Program-made: the position numbers and the translations under genes
The notes under the pieces: generated by a model
Seen by the model: the letters and a program-made list of their open reading frames with translations, nothing else
Database searches by the model: none
What the model was told of the DNA's origin: nothing
Part shown: positions 7,988 through 16,133 of the stretch, piece after piece
Numbering within the stretch: position 1 is the stretch's first letter
Layout: each line of letters starts with the position of its first letter
Source of the DNA: an uncultured Bacteroidales bacterium
GTDB lineage: Bacteria > Bacteroidota > Bacteroidia > Bacteroidales > Bacteroidaceae
Length of the DNA stretch: 26,065 bases
Direction: 5' to 3'
NCBI GenBank assembly: GCA_937876995.1
Contig: CALEFD010000003.1
Coordinates: 1-26,065, forward strand

Positions 7988-9318
7988 AATGCTCTTACGT
8001 ACTTTTTGAACTGATCGCCTCTGTCTTCATAGCTGTTAAACAGGTCAAAGCTGGCGCAACAGGGGCTTAGCAATACTATTTCACCCGGTTTTGCCATCTT
8101 ATAAGCTGCCTGCACCGCATCTTGCATAGACTGAACATCTGCCACCGGCAGGCCGAATCCATCAAAGAAATTGTGCAATTTCTCATTATGCAAGCCCAAA
8201 TATATCAGACCTGAACACTTTTCGCGCACCAAATCTGCTATCTCGCTATAATCGTTACCCTTATCTTTACCGCCCAAAATTAGGATAGTCTTTACCGGCA
8301 TACTTTGCAAAGCATACCAGCAGCTATTCACATTTGTGGCTTTTGAATCGTTTATATAATCAACTCCGTTCACTCTGGCCACACGTTCCAAACGATGCTC
8401 TACACCTTTAAATGTCTGTAATGCCTTGCGAATGGTTTCATTTTTAATACCGGCAATGTTCGCCGAAATACCTGCCGCCATGGAGTTATAAAGATTATGC
8501 TTTCCGGTCAGAGCCAAAGATTCCTGCTCCATATTGAATGCATAAGGTTTATCAAAATAGAGTGTTCCATCCTGAGTATAAGCAGCAAGTTCTGCAGCTT
8601 TCTCTTCGGCAAACGGATAGAGAGTAGCCTTCAAACCGTATCTCTGTAACTCCCTGCGTATAATAGGGTCATCGTTCCAATATACAAATGCATCATCTTC
8701 TGTCTGGTTTCGAACAACACGCATCTTAGCATCTACATAGTTCTGCATATCGTGGTCATAACGGTCAAGATGATCGGGAGTAATATTCATCAACACTGCA
8801 ATGTCGGCTTTGAATTCATACATGTTATCCAACTGAAAACTGCTCAGTTCTATAACATAATAATCGAAATCCTTTTCTGCCACCTGCCAGGCAAGACTGC
8901 TACCTATATTACCTGCCAGTCCCACATTCATACCGGCCATTTTGAATATATGATATATAAGCGATGTAGTGGTGGTTTTACCATTACTACCGGTTATACA
9001 TATCATCTTGGCATTTGTATATCTGCCGGCAAACTCTATCTCCGAGATAATTGGAATATTCTTCTCTTTAACCTTGAGTATTATTGGTGCATCATTAGGG
9101 ATACCCGGACTTTTAATAACCTCATCGGCAGAGAGTATTATCTCTTCATTATGATTACACTCTTCCCAAGGAATTGAACGTTTCTGCAACTCCTCTTTAT
9201 AGAAATCTTTAATTCTGGAGAAATCCGATACAAAAACATCGAATCCTTTATGCTGTGCAAGTATGGCTGCTCCTACTCCACTCTCCGCTGCTCCTAACAC
9301 TACAATTCTCTTTGCCAT
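7984..9318 (-). CDS. murD: UDP-N-acetylmuramoyl-L-alanine--D-glutamate ligase MurD
   Basis: This cytoplasmic Mur ligase adds D-Glu to UDP-MurNAc-L-Ala using ATP. With the start at 9318 the protein is 444 residues. It begins MAKRIVVLGAAESGVGAA, the expected first strand and glycine loop. The P-loop is GSNGKTTT (110-117). NDSKATN and LGGKDKGNDY, both characteristic of MurD, lie in the C-terminal half. An upstream in-frame ATG at 9378 would add 20 residues and overlap mraY by 58 bp; I reject it because the added residues are not MurD-like and the 9318 start leaves a clean 2-bp gap after mraY. The stop overlaps the ftsW start. Confidence 0.96.
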   Translation of the reverse strand: MAKRIVVLGAAESGVGAAILAQHKGFDVFVSDFSRIKDFYKEELQKRSIPWEECNHNEEIILSADEVIKSPGIPNDAPIILKVKEKNIPIISEIEFAGRYTNAKMICITGSNGKTTTTSLIYHIFKMAGMNVGLAGNIGSSLAWQVAEKDFDYYVIELSSFQLDNMYEFKADIAVLMNITPDHLDRYDHDMQNYVDAKMRVVRNQTEDDAFVYWNDDPIIRRELQRYGLKATLYPFAEEKAAELAAYTQDGTLYFDKPYAFNMEQESLALTGKHNLYNSMAAGISANIAGIKNETIRKALQTFKGVEHRLERVARVNGVDYINDSKATNVNSCWYALQSMPVKTILILGGKDKGNDYSEIADLVREKCSGLIYLGLHNEKLHNFFDGFGLPVADVQSMQDAVQAAYKMAKPGEIVLLSPCCASFDLFNSYEDRGDQFKKYVRAL

Positions 9319-9320
9319 AG

Positions 9321-10604
9321 TTATCTGATTTTCAATGTCAATAAGGTGATAATTGCCAAACCTATGCTGACAATCCAAGTTCTCAATGTTATTTTAGTTT
9401 CAAACTGCAGTTTTTTGTCATTACCCTTAAAACAGACTGTGCTGGTAGGGTCTGCTCTCAACACCTGATCCATGCTGGTTCTAAAGTGGTCATGTATAGG
9501 TGTACGTTTCCAGATTCTTCTGTGTAATCCTCTTTTTTTACCGGTTTTGTAGTAGAACCTCTGTAATATTACAGAAAGGCTTTCCAGCAGGAAGACTCCG
9601 CACAACAATGGCAACAACAGTTCTTTGTGAATACAGATAGCTGCCACAGCTATAATACCACCTATGGTAAGACTACCAGTATCGCCCATAAAAATCTGGG
9701 CAGGATAGGAATTGTACCACAAGAAACCTATCAGCGCACCTACAAATGCGCACATAAACACCACAATCTCTTGACTTCCCGGTATATACATCAAATCTAA
9801 ATGACTTGCCGCCACTATATTACTGGAGACATAGGCCAACACTCCCAATGCTATACCTATTATGGCAGAATTACCTGCTGCCATTCCATCCATGCCATCG
9901 TTCAAATTGGAACCATTCGATACTGCGGTTACCACAAACACCGTTAGTATAACAAAGAATATCCAACCTGCCTTATATTTCAAAGGTTCTCCCAACCAGC
10001 CGAACAGATCGGAATAGTTCAGATTATGTTCCTTAAAGAATGGTATGGTAGTACGAGTTGATTTTACGTCAGGCGTTTTTACTACAACCTCAATATTATT
10101 CTCTATTTTGGTTTCAACTTTTTCATTTATAACTACGCTCGGGGCATATCTCAGTGTTAATCCTACAATCAGACCTAATGCTACCTGACCTGCCACTTTA
10201 ATCCAGCCATTCAAACCGTCTTTCTTCTTTTTGAATGTCTTTATATAATCGTCGGCAAATCCTATTGCACCTAAAAGCAAAGTGGTTACTATCATTAGTA
10301 TCATATATGGATTATTGAGTTTACCTACCAACAGACATGGTACAAGAATAGCAAGTATTATTATTACACCACCCATTGTTGGCACGCCCACCTTACCCAC
10401 GTTGAAAGGATCTAACTTTTCGTCTCTCTGGGTTTCCGTAATGCTATGACGCTTCAGATAATCTATAAATTTACTTCCGAACCAGGCCGATATTATTATA
10501 GATACCACAAGTGCGAACATACTGCGAAATGTAACGTATGTAAACATTCCTGCGCCAGGAATATCAATCTTATCTTGTAAATATTGCAACAAACTGTATA
10601 TCAT
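9321..10604 (-). CDS. mraY: Phospho-N-acetylmuramoyl-pentapeptide transferase MraY
   Basis: This 427-residue inner-membrane enzyme transfers phospho-MurNAc-pentapeptide to undecaprenyl phosphate, making lipid I. Conserved motifs are DDYIK (118-122), NLNDGMDG (233-240) with the catalytic Asp residues, GDTG (307-310) and HRRIWKRTPIHDHF (361-374). The protein is longer than E. coli MraY (360). The extra length is a polar insertion at about 160-205 and a longer C-terminus with one more hydrophobic segment, as usual in Bacteroidetes. It lies 6 bp after murE and 2 bp before murD. Confidence 0.97.
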   Translation of the reverse strand: MIYSLLQYLQDKIDIPGAGMFTYVTFRSMFALVVSIIISAWFGSKFIDYLKRHSITETQRDEKLDPFNVGKVGVPTMGGVIIILAILVPCLLVGKLNNPYMILMIVTTLLLGAIGFADDYIKTFKKKKDGLNGWIKVAGQVALGLIVGLTLRYAPSVVINEKVETKIENNIEVVVKTPDVKSTRTTIPFFKEHNLNYSDLFGWLGEPLKYKAGWIFFVILTVFVVTAVSNGSNLNDGMDGMAAGNSAIIGIALGVLAYVSSNIVAASHLDLMYIPGSQEIVVFMCAFVGALIGFLWYNSYPAQIFMGDTGSLTIGGIIAVAAICIHKELLLPLLCGVFLLESLSVILQRFYYKTGKKRGLHRRIWKRTPIHDHFRTSMDQVLRADPTSTVCFKGNDKKLQFETKITLRTWIVSIGLAIITLLTLKIR

Positions 10605-10610
10605 ATTTCA

Positions 10611-12074
10611 CTATTTTGCGTTTTCGAAAATATCTCTAATAACCTCTTTATCATCAAAATGATGTTTTACACCCTTTATCTCCTGATAATCTTCGTGTCC
10701 TTTTCCTGCTACCAGAACCACATCGTTTTCTGCAGCCAACATACAAGCTGTTCTAATAGCCTCTTTTCTGTCAACTATAACCAGCACTTTGTTTTTGTCT
10801 TGTGGCAAAACACCTTCCAGCATATCGTTTATAATATCCTGAGGTTCTTCAAAACGAGGATTATCGGATGTAAGTATCACCTTATCGCTATACTTGACAG
10901 CCTCTTGAGCCATCAACGGACGTTTACCCTTATCTCTGTTACCACCGGCTCCAACCACTGAAATAATATTTCCTGTACCGGAAAGTACATCAGCAATAGT
11001 GGTAAGAACATTTACCAATGCATCCGGAGTATGAGCATAATCAACTATGGCAGTATAGCCGTTTGGAGAACGCATTGCATCAAACCTGCCATTAACCGGC
11101 ACAAGTGTACTCATAACGGTAAGTACATCCATAGGATCTTTTCCCAGCATACAGGCTGCACCATACACTGCAAGCAGATTACTTGCATTAAATTTGCCTA
11201 TAAAGCGCAGGAAAACCTCCTTACCGTTAATATCCATCAGCATACCATCAAAATTAGATTCCAGGAGTTTGCCCTTGAAATCGGCAAGACTGCGAAGCGA
11301 ATATGTAGTAACCTTCGCTTTGGTATTCTGTACCATTACCATACCATGTTTATCGTCTATATTGGTAACTACGAAAGCCTCTTTGCCTAAAGAATCGAAG
11401 AACATCTTTTTTGCCTTGATGTAGTTATCCACTGTCTTATGATAATCCAGATGGTCTCTGGTCAGATTGGTAAAAATAGCACCTGTGTATTTTAAGCCAC
11501 CTATACGTCTCTGTGCAATTGCATGAGAGCTACACTCCATAAACACATAACAGCAACCTTCGTCTGCCATTCTTCCCAACAATGCGTTCAGAGTGATTGC
11601 ATCGGGGGTTGTATGGCTTGCAGGAATAGGTTCTCCATCTATATAGTTACAAACAGTTGACAGTAATCCACATTTGTAACCCATCTTACGAAACATATCG
11701 TATAGCAGAGTAGCTATTGTGGTTTTACCGTTTGTACCTGTTACACCAACCAACTTAACTTTTGATGATGGATCGCCATAAAAACGTGTTGCAACAGTTC
11801 CAACACACTTTGCACAGTTCTCCACCTTTATATATGTAACTCCGGACTTTTTCTCCTGAGGTATCTCTTCACATAGTATTGTTTTGGCACCTAACTCTAT
11901 AGCTTTATCAATAAATGTATGTCCATCTACGCTTGTACCACGCATAGCTATAAACATTGACCCATTCTCTACCTTCCTGGAATCAATCTGAACATTGGCA
12001 ACATCAATTTCCTGAGTGCCATCCACTGCCTCAATAGGCAATCCTTTAATCAATTCATTTAATTTCATAGCCAT
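10611..12074 (-). CDS. murE: UDP-MurNAc-L-Ala-D-Glu--2,6-diaminopimelate ligase MurE
   Basis: This 487-residue cytoplasmic Mur ligase adds the third stem-peptide residue. The P-loop is GTNGKTT (113-119), the substrate motif SHTTPD is at 153-158, and the lysine region KAKKMFF lies around 220-226. The DNPR motif at 404-407 is the known determinant of meso-diaminopimelate specificity (lysine-type enzymes differ there), so the wall is predicted to be mDAP-type. GKGHEDYQ lies near the C-terminus. Met1 and Met3 are both possible starts; I keep the outer one, which leaves 14 bp after ftsI. Confidence 0.97.
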   Translation of the reverse strand: MAMKLNELIKGLPIEAVDGTQEIDVANVQIDSRKVENGSMFIAMRGTSVDGHTFIDKAIELGAKTILCEEIPQEKKSGVTYIKVENCAKCVGTVATRFYGDPSSKVKLVGVTGTNGKTTIATLLYDMFRKMGYKCGLLSTVCNYIDGEPIPASHTTPDAITLNALLGRMADEGCCYVFMECSSHAIAQRRIGGLKYTGAIFTNLTRDHLDYHKTVDNYIKAKKMFFDSLGKEAFVVTNIDDKHGMVMVQNTKAKVTTYSLRSLADFKGKLLESNFDGMLMDINGKEVFLRFIGKFNASNLLAVYGAACMLGKDPMDVLTVMSTLVPVNGRFDAMRSPNGYTAIVDYAHTPDALVNVLTTIADVLSGTGNIISVVGAGGNRDKGKRPLMAQEAVKYSDKVILTSDNPRFEEPQDIINDMLEGVLPQDKNKVLVIVDRKEAIRTACMLAAENDVVLVAGKGHEDYQEIKGVKHHFDDKEVIRDIFENAK

Positions 12075-12088
12075 ATAATAATCAAATA

Positions 12089-14263
12089 CTACATTCTTAA
12101 TGTCAACACTATAGTACTACCTTTATAATATTTGGTACCTGCTCTCAGACTCTGTTGACGAACCCTGCCAACACCATTTATTTGTACCTTCAAGCCAACG
12201 CTTTCCAACAGATACAATGCATCTTGAGCACCCATTCCTACCACATTTGGCACCAAACCTTCTGTTATGTAATTTTTGGCTGCTATTGTCACAGTGGTGG
12301 AATCGCTGTTTGAGCTGCCCCAAATACTATCTTTTTTGCTGTATCTTGTACCATCCCATTCAGATTGAATGTTAAGTTCGTCTAACACTAATTGTACTTT
12401 CTGCAAATTGCCGTTTAGCACCTTTGGAGCAACATAGAGTGACGAATCTATTGCCATTTCCACATCTTTAAATAGTTTGGTAGCCATTATCTTTTCCGAT
12501 ATTTCACAGAACACAGGGCCTGCCATACCACCTCCCGATGCAGCACCACCCATTTCGGGCGATGTCCTAATGGAGACTATACAGGTATATTGCGGATTAT
12601 CGGCAGGGAAATATCCACAGAATGAAACCATGTGAGTGGTTCTTCCGCTACCACCATATCCCATTTGAGCTGTTCCTGTTTTACCGGCAGATTTAAAATG
12701 TTCAGACCGAGCATCTTTAGCAAGTCCCCGGGAAACAACCTGTTCCAGCATATATTGTACATCCTTCAATGTCTTTTCGCTGCAAATCTGTTCGTTCACC
12801 ACCTTAACAGGTATTCTCTCTATTACATCTTCACCACGACGCACCTCTTTAACTAAACGCGGTTCAACCATTTTACCATTATTGGCAATAGCATTATACA
12901 ACGTCAATGTATTAACCACCGGTAGTTGAAGGTTATAACCTGTAGCCATCCAGGGGAGCCTGGTTGCATCCCAATAACCATCTCTCTTAATAACCGGAGC
13001 TGCTGTACCAACCAACTGCATTGAAAAGTGGTTACCTATTCCGGTACGAATCACCGCATCTACAAATGCTTCCGGTTTATCAGAATAACCTTTATGTATA
13101 AGTTTGGCTATACCTATATTGGACGAATACATCAGTATTTCGGTGGTTGTCAGTGTGTCATATCCGCCTGAACGATAGTTATGGTCACGCATGGGTTGCC
13201 TTGCTGAAAAACCGTTGTATATACCTTTATGACAATACACCTTTTCGTCCATCACTATCTTTCCTTCGTCCATACCCACCATCATAGCTACAGTTTTAAA
13301 GGTAGAACCCGGTTCAAAATACTCTTTTACAGCGTTATTCTGTATCTCCATAAAACTACCATCATCCAACCTTGTAAGGTTTGCTATAGCCTTAATATCT
13401 CCGGTCTGTACCTCCATTACCATAGCCACACCCGACGCTGCATTTCGCTTCTCTATTTCACGTCTTAAAGCACGTTCTGCTATGTCCTGCATCTCAACAT
13501 TGAGTGTGGTAATTACATCACATCCGTCTATTTGTGGTTTATCAGTAATAATTCTGGGTACACCCTTCACTTTTTCCATATGTCCTATACCGGGTTTGCC
13601 ACGCAATAGAGAATCGTATGATAGTTCCAAACCATTTTTGGCAGAATCCAGCATCCCATACAGGTCACCTATAGTTCGAGAAGCCAAATTACCATAAGGT
13701 TTTTGCCTGCTAACTCTCTCTTCACACGAATAGAACCAATTGTTATACTTTGGTTTCAGCCATTCATTGTCTTTTAGTGCATTGAACTGATTGTATGAAA
13801 TAGGACGAGCCTTTGGTAATATGGTACAATAGCTTGACCTCTCATTGAATTTTTCTCTATAATGAGCTAAAATCTGCTGTTTTGTATATTGAGGGAAAAG
13901 AGCCGCCAATTCATCTACAAACGGTTCCAGGTTATTAAGAAACAGGGTATCTTTTTTCTCCTGATCCTTTTTCTTGTCAACTGCATCTTTTTCGTAACTC
14001 TTAAAGTCAAAATGTATCATATATTGTGGAATACTGCTTGAAAGCAATAATCCTTCATCGCTAAGAATATTACCACGACGGGCAGGAATCTTCACATCCC
14101 AATCAACAGAATAGTCTGACACCTCCTGCCAGTAAGAACGCTCCACAAACATTGTTGTAGCCATCTTACCAATGATAGCTACAGAACAGAATACAGCTAT
14201 AGCAAAAAACACCAAGCTGTAAGCCAATTTAAGTTTTTGTCGTTCGGTTCTCTTTTTAGCCAT
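12089..14263 (-). CDS. ftsI: Septal transpeptidase FtsI (class B PBP) with C-terminal PASTA domain
   Basis: This 724-residue bitopic protein cross-links septal peptidoglycan in the periplasm as partner of FtsW. One membrane helix (about 14-36) is followed by a pedestal domain with the RRGNILSDEG motif (62-71). The transpeptidase domain carries STFK (320-323; Ser320 is the acyl acceptor), SSN (380-382) and KTGT (528-531). A single PASTA-like domain occupies about 666-724. A Lys/Asp-rich stretch (about 90-107, KKKDQEKKD) appears to be an insertion in the pedestal. Bacteroidetes FtsI proteins commonly carry this tail, so it is normal for the phylum although absent from E. coli FtsI. It lies 8 bp after ftsL. 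Confidence 0.97.
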   Translation of the reverse strand: MAKKRTERQKLKLAYSLVFFAIAVFCSVAIIGKMATTMFVERSYWQEVSDYSVDWDVKIPARRGNILSDEGLLLSSSIPQYMIHFDFKSYEKDAVDKKKDQEKKDTLFLNNLEPFVDELAALFPQYTKQQILAHYREKFNERSSYCTILPKARPISYNQFNALKDNEWLKPKYNNWFYSCEERVSRQKPYGNLASRTIGDLYGMLDSAKNGLELSYDSLLRGKPGIGHMEKVKGVPRIITDKPQIDGCDVITTLNVEMQDIAERALRREIEKRNAASGVAMVMEVQTGDIKAIANLTRLDDGSFMEIQNNAVKEYFEPGSTFKTVAMMVGMDEGKIVMDEKVYCHKGIYNGFSARQPMRDHNYRSGGYDTLTTTEILMYSSNIGIAKLIHKGYSDKPEAFVDAVIRTGIGNHFSMQLVGTAAPVIKRDGYWDATRLPWMATGYNLQLPVVNTLTLYNAIANNGKMVEPRLVKEVRRGEDVIERIPVKVVNEQICSEKTLKDVQYMLEQVVSRGLAKDARSEHFKSAGKTGTAQMGYGGSGRTTHMVSFCGYFPADNPQYTCIVSIRTSPEMGGAASGGGMAGPVFCEISEKIMATKLFKDVEMAIDSSLYVAPKVLNGNLQKVQLVLDELNIQSEWDGTRYSKKDSIWGSSNSDSTTVTIAAKNYITEGLVPNVVGMGAQDALYLLESVGLKVQINGVGRVRQQSLRAGTKYYKGSTIVLTLRM

Positions 14264-14271
14264 ACATACAA

Positions 14272-14592
14272 CTATTCAGGTAATACAAAAGGAGGTTCTG
14301 AATTTATCTCTAGTCCTAATTCACCTGCATTTATAATATCTTCCACATAAGAAGGTTTACTTTTTGCCGATAAATCACTTGTTGTATTCAGTGCTCTATA
14401 TCGTATCTGTACAAGTTCCTTCTTCAATCGTTCTATCTCTACAAGATCATTCTGAGTTGAAAAACCATAGCCTATGTAAAAGAAGAATATTAGAACTACA
14501 ACTATTATAAAAGCCCAGTTGTGTTCTATCCACGTAGCCATCTTATTACCCAAATCTACGCGTTTGAATATGCTCTTTTTCCTCTTTTCCAT
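14272..14592 (-). CDS. ftsL: FtsL-like divisome protein
   Basis: This 106-residue bitopic protein has a basic N-terminus, a DLGNKMATWIEHNW segment before the membrane, one membrane helix (about 27-45), then a short coiled-coil (NDLVEIERLKKELVQIRYRAL) and a periplasmic tail. Size, topology and position between rsmH and ftsI match the Bacteroidetes FtsL-like family. FtsL with FtsB and FtsQ activates FtsWI. Sequence conservation in FtsL is weak, so the call relies mainly on context and topology. Confidence 0.85.
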   Translation of the reverse strand: MEKRKKSIFKRVDLGNKMATWIEHNWAFIIVVVLIFFFYIGYGFSTQNDLVEIERLKKELVQIRYRALNTTSDLSAKSKPSYVEDIINAGELGLEINSEPPFVLPE

Positions 14593-14597
14593 CTGCT

Positions 14598-15506
14598 TTA
14601 TATCTTTTCAGCGACACGAAGTTTTGCACTTCGCGAACGCGGATTACGATTCTGTTCATCCATATCAGGAACTATAGGTTTAAGCACCTTTTTGAACGGA
14701 ACATTTCTATTACCGTAAAAATCAGTCTCTACATTTCCCTCCAAGTTCCCACTCTTCATAAGATTCTTTACCATTCTATCTTCTATCGAATGATAAGTGA
14801 TAATTACCAATTTTCCGCCCGGTTTTAACAATTTTAAGGTAGAAAGCAGCATCTCTTTCAATGCATCGACTTCATGATTCACCTCCATTCGCAAAGCTTG
14901 AAACACCTTTGCCATCTCTTTCTTTTCACGTTCTCTACCCACACAAGAACGGACTATATCGACCAATTGACCGGTAGTACTCAAATAATCATTCTCACGC
15001 TTACGAACTATTGCCGACGCCAACTGATGCCCGTTTTTCAATTCGCCATACAGATAAAAGAGCGATGCCAACTTTTCTTCATCATAGCTATTCAGCAGTT
15101 CTGCTGCAGTCATTCCTTTAGCCTGATTCATACGCATATCGAGTGGCGCATCAAAACGGAATGAAAATCCTCTGCTTTCATCATCAAAATGATGCCATGA
15201 AACGCCCAAATCGGCCAATATTCCATCTACTTCTTCATGTCCATAATAGCGCATAAAGTTACGCATGTATCTAAAGTTGCTGTAAACAAAGGTAAAACGA
15301 TCATCGTCAACAATATTATTCATTGCATCGGCATCCTGGTCAAAGCCATACAACAGACCATCTTTTTCCAAACGCGACAGAATTTCTCTACTATGACCAC
15401 CGCCACCGAATGTAGCATCTACATAGACTCCATTCGGATTTACAACAAGTTCATCTATACTCTTTGTAAGAAGAACCGGTACATGATATGTTTGAGTAGT
15501 ATCCAC
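14598..15506 (-). CDS. rsmH: 16S rRNA (cytosine(1402)-N(4))-methyltransferase RsmH (GTG start)
   Basis: This 302-residue SAM-dependent enzyme (MraW) methylates N4 of C1402 in 16S rRNA. The N-terminus HVPVLLTKSIDELVVNP and the SAM loop VDATFGGGGHSREIL (about 29-43) are diagnostic, as are ILADLGVSWHHFD, GFSFRFDAPLDMRMN, FQALRMEVNHE, and the C-terminal NRNPRSRSAKLRVAE. The start codon is GTG (complement of 15504-15506), directly abutting the mraZ TAG with no gap, which suggests coupling. Confidence 0.97.
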   Translation of the reverse strand: MDTTQTYHVPVLLTKSIDELVVNPNGVYVDATFGGGGHSREILSRLEKDGLLYGFDQDADAMNNIVDDDRFTFVYSNFRYMRNFMRYYGHEEVDGILADLGVSWHHFDDESRGFSFRFDAPLDMRMNQAKGMTAAELLNSYDEEKLASLFYLYGELKNGHQLASAIVRKRENDYLSTTGQLVDIVRSCVGREREKKEMAKVFQALRMEVNHEVDALKEMLLSTLKLLKPGGKLVIITYHSIEDRMVKNLMKSGNLEGNVETDFYGNRNVPFKKVLKPIVPDMDEQNRNPRSRSAKLRVAEKI

Positions 15507-15962
15507 CTATTCACTCTTCATAAAGTTCATCAATTCCTTAGCAAACTCCTGTTCAGATATAAAACCTTCATTATTATCTGCAACGGCATTAGCATCCCAC
15601 AGTTCTATAACCTGCTGCATTCCCACAAAAACAACATCCTGTTTTATCCCAACTTTTTCCAACTGTTGCTTTGATATTAAGATTCTGCCACTGCTATCTA
15701 TCTGCACCTCTTGTGCTTCCGATAGCAACTGTCTGTAAACCATCTGCTGCCTGACATCAAATCTATTCAGGCGTTGACGAACGCGCTCCACTTCGGCCCT
15801 CCATTCCGACATAGGATATATAACCAGGCAATTTTCAAAATAGTCTTTCCTTATAACCAACGATTCTTCGGCCGCCGCAATCACCGTTTTGCGGAAGCTG
15901 GAAGGCAGAAACACTCTGTTTTTGGCATCTATTTTTGCCGAAAATCGTCCTATGAAATTCAT
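15507..15962 (-). CDS. mraZ: Transcriptional regulator MraZ
   Basis: This 151-residue protein carries two SpoVT/AbrB-type half-domains: the first around DAKNRVFLPSSFRK (13-26), the second around DSSGRILISKQQLEKVGI. MraZ forms ring oligomers and binds short repeated sites upstream of its own operon. It is the first gene of the dcw cluster, and matching repeats lie 43-72 bp upstream of its start. The C-terminal tail after the second domain is somewhat longer than in E. coli MraZ (152 in total, so overall length is usual). Confidence 0.96.
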   Translation of the reverse strand: MNFIGRFSAKIDAKNRVFLPSSFRKTVIAAAEESLVIRKDYFENCLVIYPMSEWRAEVERVRQRLNRFDVRQQMVYRQLLSEAQEVQIDSSGRILISKQQLEKVGIKQDVVFVGMQQVIELWDANAVADNNEGFISEQEFAKELMNFMKSE

Positions 15963-15990
15963 TTTTAACTATAAGCTTATATTTCGTTTT

Positions 15991-15998
15991 CAAAGTTA
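15991..15998 (-). promoter_or_regulatory. dcw operon promoter, -7 element
   Basis: On the minus strand TAACTTTG matches the Bacteroidetes -7 consensus TAnnTTTG exactly. It ends 28 bp before the mraZ ATG, giving a leader of roughly 20-25 nt. No clean TTTG is present at the expected -33 spacing; that position is occupied by the putative MraZ repeats, consistent with a regulated promoter. Confidence 0.65.
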
Positions 15999-16004
15999 TG
16001 AACT

Positions 16005-16034
16005 TTTACACCACTTTACCCCACTTTGCCCCAC
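16005..16034 (-). promoter_or_regulatory. Putative MraZ-binding box (three 10-bp direct repeats)
   Basis: Read on the minus strand, the region is three tandem decamers: GTGGGGCAAA (16034-16025), GTGGGGTAAA (16024-16015) and GTGGTGTAAA (16014-16005). Known MraZ boxes are short TGGGN-type repeats with 10-bp periodicity upstream of mraZ (E. coli), with an AAAGTG-type core in mollicutes; this array contains both patterns. It ends 6 bp upstream of the -7 element, where bound MraZ would cover the -33 region. Confidence 0.75.
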
Positions 16035-16041
16035 AAAAACA

Positions 16042-16091
16042 CAAAAAAGTTATCAACAGCTTGTTAATAACTATAACTTACTGTTGATAAC
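16042..16091 (-). terminator. Probable intrinsic terminator of sulP
   Basis: Perfect 11-bp inverted arms, GTTATCAACAG (16049-16059) and CTGTTGATAAC (16081-16091), enclose a 21-nt loop. On the minus strand the hairpin is followed by TTTTTT. It lies 42 bp past the sulP stop and upstream of the dcw promoter, so it would insulate the two units. The stem is AT-rich and the loop long, so strength is uncertain. The arms also contain TTATCAACA, one mismatch from a DnaA box. Confidence 0.5.
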
Positions 16092-16133
16092 TATGTTATG
16101 TCGCTTACGTTAAAGTAAACTCGTTTTTATAAC

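Noticed and set aside
8752..9177. 141-codon plus-strand ORF inside murD
   Set aside because: It is antisense to a conserved enzyme; its composition reflects the complementary strand and it has no promoter or domain.
9319..9378. Upstream ATG giving a 464-residue MurD
   Set aside because: The extra 20 residues are out-of-frame mraY sequence and do not match MurD; the start at 9318 leaves a 2-bp gap and begins at the expected first strand.
12089..12270. PASTA tail of FtsI as an unusual Gram-positive trait
   Set aside because: C-terminal PASTA-like domains are common in Bacteroidetes FtsI, so this is ordinary here.
16042..16091. A replication origin in the mraZ upstream region
   Set aside because: Only two near-DnaA boxes and one weaker copy are present, with no dnaA, no larger box cluster and no clear unwinding element. 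A terminator is a simpler reading.
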